A stretch of DNA of 27,241 nt from Citricoccus sp. WCRC_4 (GTDB lineage: Bacteria > Actinomycetota > Actinomycetes > Actinomycetales > Micrococcaceae). The translations under genes and the position numbers were made by a program. Where the stretch lies: positions 1 through 27,241 of the forward strand of contig JAPFFX010000072.1 of assembly GCA_026645375.1 (NCBI GenBank). The letters run 5' to 3'. Of the stretch, positions 24,080 to 27,241 are shown piece after piece (the stretch's first letter is position 1; each line of letters begins with the position of its first letter). Below the pieces are notes generated by a model. The model was given only the letters and a program-made list of their open reading frames with translations. It was not told the origin of the DNA and did not search any database.

Positions 24080-24127
24080 CCGGTCGTAGTAGAAGCTGGT
24101 GGAATCCTGTGATTCGGCCGATGCCGG

Positions 24128-24796
24128 TCAGGCGCCGGGCAGGCTGCTGGCCTGGGCGAGCAGGGCCGCGTTCGGCTCCCGGTACTCGATGCGCGGGACG
24201 GGCCGGCCGGCGTCGAAGTGCAGCGACGTGATGGAGGTCAGGGTGCACTCGCGCTGGCGGGGGTCGTGCCACAGCGGCTTGCCCTCGACCGAGAGCCGGG
24301 TCACCCAGATCGGCAGCTGGTGGGAGACGATGATCGCCTCGGCACCGGCACCGTCCTGTTCCACGGCACGGTCCCGCAGGTCCTGGATCGCCTCGGCCAT
24401 CCGGGCCACCTGCGCGCGGTACGGCTCTCCCCAGGACGGGCGCAGGGGGTTGACCAGTAGCGGCCAGTACCGGGGGTTCCGCAGCCGGCTGCCCACGCGC
24501 GAGAGCCCCTCGAACCGGTTCATGGCCTCCAGGACCCGGTCGTCGGTGCCGATGTCCAGGCCCAGGGCCGCTCCGATCGGCACGGCGGTCTCCTGGGCCC
24601 GCTGCAACGGTGAGGCGACGAGCAACGCCGGGGCGCGGCCGGTGCGCTCGGCCTGCTGCGTGAACCAGTCGGCCACGTCGGAGGCCATGCGCTGGCCGAG
24701 CTCGGAGAGGCCGTAACCCGGGATCCGTCCGTAGAGGACCCGGTCCGGGTTGTGGACTTCTCCGTGGCGGACGAGGTGGACGGTCGCGACTGGCAT
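24128..24796 (-). CDS. Histidine phosphatase (phosphoglycerate mutase-like) protein
   Basis: A 222-aa protein with the RHGEVHN catalytic loop (R10, H11, G12, E13), the second arginine in ASPLQRAQET (R66), an acidic E90 and the closing histidine SHQLPI (H159). Such proteins are usually phosphatases rather than true glycolytic mutases. ATG 24796 is 6 nt from CAGACT. The gene precedes the cytochrome c operon as in M. tuberculosis (Rv0525 upstream of Rv0526), which supports a conserved cluster though a functional link is not established. The downstream TAGAAT promoter allows separate expression of resA. Confidence 0.9.
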   Translation of the reverse strand: MPVATVHLVRHGEVHNPDRVLYGRIPGYGLSELGQRMASDVADWFTQQAERTGRAPALLVASPLQRAQETAVPIGAALGLDIGTDDRVLEAMNRFEGLSRVGSRLRNPRYWPLLVNPLRPSWGEPYRAQVARMAEAIQDLRDRAVEQDGAGAEAIIVSHQLPIWVTRLSVEGKPLWHDPRQRECTLTSITSLHFDAGRPVPRIEYREPNAALLAQASSLPGA

Positions 24797-24802
24797 GCGT
24801 CC

Positions 24803-24808
24803 AGTCTG
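24803..24808 (-). promoter_or_regulatory. -10-like element CAGACT for histidine phosphatase gene
   Basis: CAGACT on the minus strand, 6 nt (GGACGC) before ATG 24796; one base from TAGACT used elsewhere in the window. Predicts leaderless initiation. Confidence 0.5.
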
Positions 24809-24868
24809 GCAGACGCCGGCAGCCCGTTCCGCCAGCCGATCCCCAGCCAGTGGCATTACCGTTGTGGA

Positions 24869-24874
24869 CAGACT
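24869..24874 (+). promoter_or_regulatory. Possible -10 element CAGACT for proline-rich membrane protein gene
   Basis: CAGACT, 34 nt before ATG 24909, would give a short leader holding the AGGAAGG ribosome binding site. No good -35 seen, so low confidence. Confidence 0.3.
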
Positions 24875-24908
24875 CCCGCGATCACGCCACGCCCAGGAAG
24901 GCACCCCC

Positions 24909-25763
24909 ATGACCGAGCAGAACCGCCCCGACCAGCCCGACCCCGGACAGCCGCAGCCGGGCCAGCCCCAGCCGGGTCAGCCGCAACCGGGTCAGCCGCA
25001 ACCGGGTCAGCCGCAACCGGGACAGCCGCTCGAGGATGCCGCCGGCCAGCCACGGTACGGCGTGCGGCTGACCCCGGAGCAACTGGCCCAGCACCAGTCC
25101 CAGCAACCGTCGCCCGGTGCGCAGCAGGGCGATCCTCATCAGCCGGGCCAGCCGGGGTACCCGGCGCCCGCCTACGGCCAGCCCCCTTACGGCCAGCCGG
25201 GCCAGCCCGCCCAGCAGGCGCCCTACCCCTACGGCCAGCCGGGCCAGCCCCCTTACGGCCAGCCCGCTTACCCCCAGCAGCCCTACGGCTACCCGGTGCA
25301 GGGGCAGCAGCCGATGGGTCCGGTCCAGAGGCCGAAGGAGATCGACCGTTCGTACTGGCTGATCCTCGCGGCCGGTCTCGCCTTCCTCGTCATCGAGCTG
25401 TTCGCGGCGTTCTCGCCGGCCATGGGCCTGACGCCCGAGATGGTCGATGAACTCGAGTCCCAGTTCCGGGCCGCCGGAATGACGGTGGACATCAACGAGC
25501 TCATGGATTCCGTGCGGGTGATGGCGATCGTGTTCACGGTGCTCATCGCGGGCCTGTACTGGCTGATTGCGGCGGGCATCCGGAAGGGGTCCAACGTCGC
25601 CCGCATCTTCGGCACCATCTTCGCGGCGATGTCCTTGCTGTCGGCCTTCGGCCTGGGCATCATCTACGTGGCCCTGGGTGTGGTGGGCATCGTGTTCGCC
25701 TACCTGCGCCCGTCGAACGAGTACTTCCGCGGCAAGGCCTGGGAGAAGGCCCTCCGCCGCTGA
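24909..25763 (+). CDS. Pro/Gln/Tyr-rich integral membrane protein
   Basis: A 284-aa protein of unknown function. Residues 1-140 are low-complexity, with GQPQP pentapeptide repeats near 13-40 followed by YGQP-rich segments. Four hydrophobic helices follow from about residue 150 (SYWLILAAGLAFLVIELF, then AIVFTVLIAGLYWLIAAG, IFAAMSLLSAFGLGI and VALGVVGIVFAYLRPS). It ends in a basic stretch (EKALRR). ATG 24909 is preceded by AGGAAGG at 7 nt. The repeat-rich N-terminus is probably disordered and cytosolic, resembling proline/glutamine-rich actinobacterial membrane proteins. It converges with rex. Confidence 0.85.
   Translation: MTEQNRPDQPDPGQPQPGQPQPGQPQPGQPQPGQPQPGQPLEDAAGQPRYGVRLTPEQLAQHQSQQPSPGAQQGDPHQPGQPGYPAPAYGQPPYGQPGQPAQQAPYPYGQPGQPPYGQPAYPQQPYGYPVQGQQPMGPVQRPKEIDRSYWLILAAGLAFLVIELFAAFSPAMGLTPEMVDELESQFRAAGMTVDINELMDSVRVMAIVFTVLIAGLYWLIAAGIRKGSNVARIFGTIFAAMSLLSAFGLGIIYVALGVVGIVFAYLRPSNEYFRGKAWEKALRR
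24945..25028 (+). repeat. 15-nt tandem repeat encoding GQPQP
   Basis: Five full units and a 9-nt partial unit run from 24945; units 3-5 (24975-25019, GGTCAGCCGCAACCG) are identical, while the first two and the last vary. In-frame, so copy-number change would alter the length of the protein's tail without shifting frame. A potential slippage site. Confidence 0.85.
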
Positions 25764-25769
25764 GGCAGA

Positions 25770-25798
25770 CCTGCCGGTCGGTGCCTGTGCCCGGCAGG
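25770..25798. terminator. Bidirectional terminator between proline-rich protein and rex
   Basis: CCTGCCGG (25770-25777) pairs perfectly with CCGGCAGG (25791-25798) around a 13-nt loop. It sits between convergent stops at 25763 and 25805. Confidence 0.6.
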
Positions 25799-25804
25799 GC
25801 GGCC

Positions 25805-26482
25805 CTACTCCTCGTCCAGGGCAGCCTGGTGGAACGCCAGGATCTGCAGCTCGGTGGACAGGTCCACGGCCCGGACGGAAACGCCCTGCGGGACGGTCAG
25901 CTCCACGGGGGCGAAGTTCAGCACCCCCTGGATCCCGGCAGCAACCAGACGGTCCGCCAGGGACTGTGCGGCGTCAGCGGGCACTGCCAGGATCGCCAGC
26001 CGGGCACGGGCATCGGACACCACGTCCTCGAGGTCGTCCATCGACCGGACCACGCTGGGACCGCGGGCTTGGCCGATCACCCGGGGGTCGGCGTCGAGCA
26101 CGGCACAGATGCGCAGCCCCCGCTCGACGAAACCGTCATACCCGGCCAGCGCCGACCCCAGGTGACCGGCGCCGACGAGGACGACGGGCTGGTCCTCGGC
26201 CAGTCCGAGGACCTGGCTGATCGCCCGTTGGAGGGCCCCCACCGGGTAACCGACCCCCGGCCGCCCCAGGTGCCCGAGCCCGGCCAGGTCGCGACGGACC
26301 AGGGGCGAACCGACACCGGTCCGCTCGGCCAGCACGACGGAGGACACCCGGGTGGCCCCCTCGGCGGCCAGGGCGGCCAGGGCACGCAGGTAGACCGGCA
26401 ACCGCCCCACGGTGCGGCGGGACAGCGAGGGTCCGGCGGTGCGGGCCTCGGGACCGGACCCGGTGGGAGGTCCCCCGGTCAC
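25805..26482 (-). CDS. rex: Redox-sensing transcriptional repressor Rex
   Basis: A 225-aa NADH/NAD+ sensor that represses respiratory and fermentative genes. An N-terminal winged helix (LSRRTVGRLPVYLRAL, 20-35) is followed by a Rossmann domain with VGAGHLG (103-109) and an acidic residue after AVLD (D130). The C-terminal helix ends with ILAFHQAALDEE. Rex members usually run 210-255 aa, so it is full length. GTG 26482 overlaps the glutaredoxin stop by 4 bp (GTGA), so the two are coupled. In Streptomyces rex sits before hemA; here it is followed by a terminator and a convergent gene. Confidence 0.95.
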   Translation of the reverse strand: MTGGPPTGSGPEARTAGPSLSRRTVGRLPVYLRALAALAAEGATRVSSVVLAERTGVGSPLVRRDLAGLGHLGRPGVGYPVGALQRAISQVLGLAEDQPVVLVGAGHLGSALAGYDGFVERGLRICAVLDADPRVIGQARGPSVVRSMDDLEDVVSDARARLAILAVPADAAQSLADRLVAAGIQGVLNFAPVELTVPQGVSVRAVDLSTELQILAFHQAALDEE

Positions 26483-26733
26483 GGGCGGTCCGCCCCCAGC
26501 AGGCGTGCGAGACGGACCGGGTCGATGCGCCAGAAGTCGCGCTGGACGCCGTCCACCATCAGGACCGGGATCTCCTCGGCATGGCGCGCGGCCAGGTCCG
26601 GGTGCCCGGCGATGTCCACCTCCCGCCAGGGCACCCCCAGCCGGCCGCAGACCTCGTCGACCACGGCGATCGCGTCGGCGCACAGGTGGCAACCGTCCTT
26701 GACCAGCAGGACCACATCAGGGGAACTCTTCAC
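26479..26733 (-). CDS. Glutaredoxin-like protein (DUF836 type)
   Basis: A small thiol-redox protein of 84 aa with CXXC at C15-C18 (GCHLC) and a thioredoxin fold including IPVLMVDG with the cis-proline region. It resembles the actinobacterial glutaredoxin family adjacent to rex/hem loci (Rv0508-like). The natural partner could be mycothiol or thioredoxin reductase. GTG 26733 lies 6 nt after TACGAT. Its stop overlaps the rex start. Confidence 0.88.
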   Translation of the reverse strand: MKSSPDVVLLVKDGCHLCADAIAVVDEVCGRLGVPWREVDIAGHPDLAARHAEEIPVLMVDGVQRDFWRIDPVRLARLLGADRP

Positions 26734-26739
26734 CCAGTC

Positions 26740-26745
26740 ATCGTA
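26740..26745 (-). promoter_or_regulatory. -10 element TACGAT for glutaredoxin-rex
   Basis: TACGAT on the minus strand, 6 nt (GACTGG) before GTG 26733. Matches TANNNT; leaderless initiation inferred. No TGTGAA-like Rex operator was seen near it. Confidence 0.55.
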
Positions 26746-26756
26746 GGCAGACGCAA

Positions 26757-26790
26757 CGGGGCCGTCCTGCCTTGCGGCGGGACGGCCCCG
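26757..26790 (-). terminator. Strong terminator after bS22 gene
   Basis: An 11-bp stem, 26757-26767 with 26780-26790, extends by a T-G wobble and three more pairs to a TTGC tetraloop, about 15 pairs in all. It lies 20 bp after the bS22 stop and just upstream of the glutaredoxin promoter, so it separates the two transcripts. There is no U-tract, as is common in high-GC genomes. Confidence 0.85.
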
Positions 26791-26810
26791 GACCTGAGCG
26801 AGAACTCAGC

Positions 26811-26909
26811 TCACTTCTTGTTGCGGCGCTGGTGGCGGGTCTTGCGAAGCAGCTTGCGGTGCTTCTTCTTGGACATACGCTTACGGCGCTTCTTGATCAC
26901 AGAACCCAT
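26811..26909 (-). CDS. Small ribosomal subunit protein bS22 (AURKAIP1/COX24-like)
   Basis: A 32-residue, extremely basic peptide of the form MGSVIKKRRKRMSKKKHRK followed by a further Leu/Arg/Lys tail. Actinobacteria carry this short protein as part of the 30S subunit (bS22 of Mycobacterium smegmatis), near the decoding centre. ATG 26909 is preceded by AGAGG at 8 nt. It stands between the BldC-type gene and glutaredoxin and is followed by a strong terminator. Because of its length it is easily missed by gene callers. Confidence 0.9.
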   Translation of the reverse strand: MGSVIKKRRKRMSKKKHRKLLRKTRHQRRNKK

Positions 26910-26991
26910 AGGGAAACCTCTTGCTTGGTTGGTGAACCGGCAGCAGACGACTGCTGACGATCCGGCGTCATAGGTCAAAACGTTCCCTAAC

Positions 26992-26997
26992 ACCTTA
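26992..26997 (-). promoter_or_regulatory. Possible -10 element TAAGGT for bS22
   Basis: TAAGGT on the minus strand, 82 nt upstream of ATG 26909. CGTTCC (27015-27020) lies 17 bp upstream as a weak -35. A competing TTGACC (26973-26978) has a poor -10 (AGCAGT). The leader contains a CAGCAG/CTGCTG hairpin (26941-26956). Low confidence. Confidence 0.3.
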
Positions 26998-27046
26998 CCC
27001 TGACACGGGCTCGGGGAACGAACCCGATGCATTGGGGGGGCGGCGA

Positions 27047-27241
27047 TCAGGCGCGGTGGTCCTCCGTGCCGGTGACAGGGACCTGCGTGGTCCCGGTCTG
27101 GAGGATCTCCTCCACGGCGGCCTGGGGCACTCGATACGAACGGCCGAACCGGACGGCGGGGAGTTCACCGGCGTGGATCATGCGGTAGACGGTCATACGG
27201 GACACCCGCATCATCTCCGCCACCTCCGTGACGGTCATGAA
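27047..27241 (-). CDS. bldC: BldC-type MerR-like helix-turn-helix regulator (partial, N-terminus outside window)
   Basis: C-terminal 64 residues of a small excisionase-like DNA-binding protein. The helix-turn-helix reads TVTEVAEMMRVSRMTVYRM, and GELPAVRFGRSYRVP is the characteristic BldC wing. Reading extends through the edge (Phe before the ATG at 27238), and homologues have residues ahead of this point, so 27238 is unlikely to be the start. BldC controls development genes in Streptomyces; in non-sporulating relatives its role is less clear. It is upstream of bS22 on the same strand. Confidence 0.88.
   Translation of the reverse strand, partial: FMTVTEVAEMMRVSRMTVYRMIHAGELPAVRFGRSYRVPQAAVEEILQTGTTQVPVTGTEDHRA

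Noticed and set aside
24945..25028. CRISPR-like array
   Set aside because: Units are 15 nt, directly adjacent without spacers, and in frame within a coding gene; these are coding tandem repeats.
27011..27027. Hairpin TCGGG/CCCGA as a terminator of the BldC-type gene
   Set aside because: Only five base pairs with a 7-nt loop and no U-tract, easily due to chance at this GC content.

Overview
The window is a gene-dense, very GC-rich chromosomal segment from an actinobacterium, most likely of the Micrococcaceae (Micrococcus, Kocuria, Citricoccus or Arthrobacter relatives). This rests on the strong G/C bias at third codon positions, the many GTG and TTG starts, the start codons lying 6-7 nt after a TANNNT-type -10 element, and the gene set: a menaquinone pathway, System II cytochrome c maturation, Rex, bS22 and a BldC-type regulator. 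The order phosphoglycerate mutase-like, thioredoxin, CcdA, ResB, CcsB resembles the Rv0525-Rv0529 block of Mycobacterium tuberculosis. No tRNA, rRNA, CRISPR array, insertion sequence, prophage or recognisable defence system was seen, and no gap between genes exceeds 300 bases.

Layout. 1-1491 (-): 5' part of a Tat-exported PhoX phosphatase with a candidate PHO box and a 17-bp palindrome upstream. 1602-3258 (-): menC and a SUKH-like gene. 3367-4290 (+): PAP2 phosphatase. 4292-6276 (-): metallo-beta-lactamase-fold hydrolase overlapping an MFS exporter. 6363-10708 (+): TspO, an NCS2 purine permease and oligopeptidase B. 10677-11615 (-): EamA/RhtA-like exporter. 11703-13349 (+): Tat-exported PhoD phosphatase behind a second PHO box. 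13366-14085 (-): tyrosine-phosphatase-like protein. 14304-15875 (+): MHS-type MFS transporter ending in a strong terminator. 15961-19096 (+): menB-menE-menA. 19097-19844: divergent DUF4229 and PLDc_N small membrane proteins. 19896-24051 (-): resA-ccdA-resB-ccsB. 24128-24796 (-): histidine phosphatase. 24909-25763 (+): proline/glutamine-rich membrane protein. 25805-26733 (-): glutaredoxin-rex. 26811-26909 (-): 32-residue ribosomal protein bS22. 27047-27241 (-): BldC-type regulator, cut by the window edge.

Function. The core is respiratory: menB, menC, menE and menA make the quinone, ResA/CcdA/ResB/CcsB mature c-type cytochromes, and Rex senses NADH/NAD+. A second theme is phosphate scavenging, with two exported phosphatases of unrelated folds each carrying 11-nt-spaced GTTCACC-like repeats upstream, as expected for PhoP control.

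The most unusual observations are: (1) about a dozen genes with -10 elements 6-7 nt from the start codon, implying pervasive leaderless transcription; (2) a divergent promoter pair with start codons 34 bp apart and a 21-bp palindrome; (3) a 17-bp palindrome between the phoX PHO box and its ribosome binding site; and (4) a 48-nt stretch of phoD that appears to be read out of its ancestral frame because of two compensating indels. I did not find a clearly novel multi-gene system.
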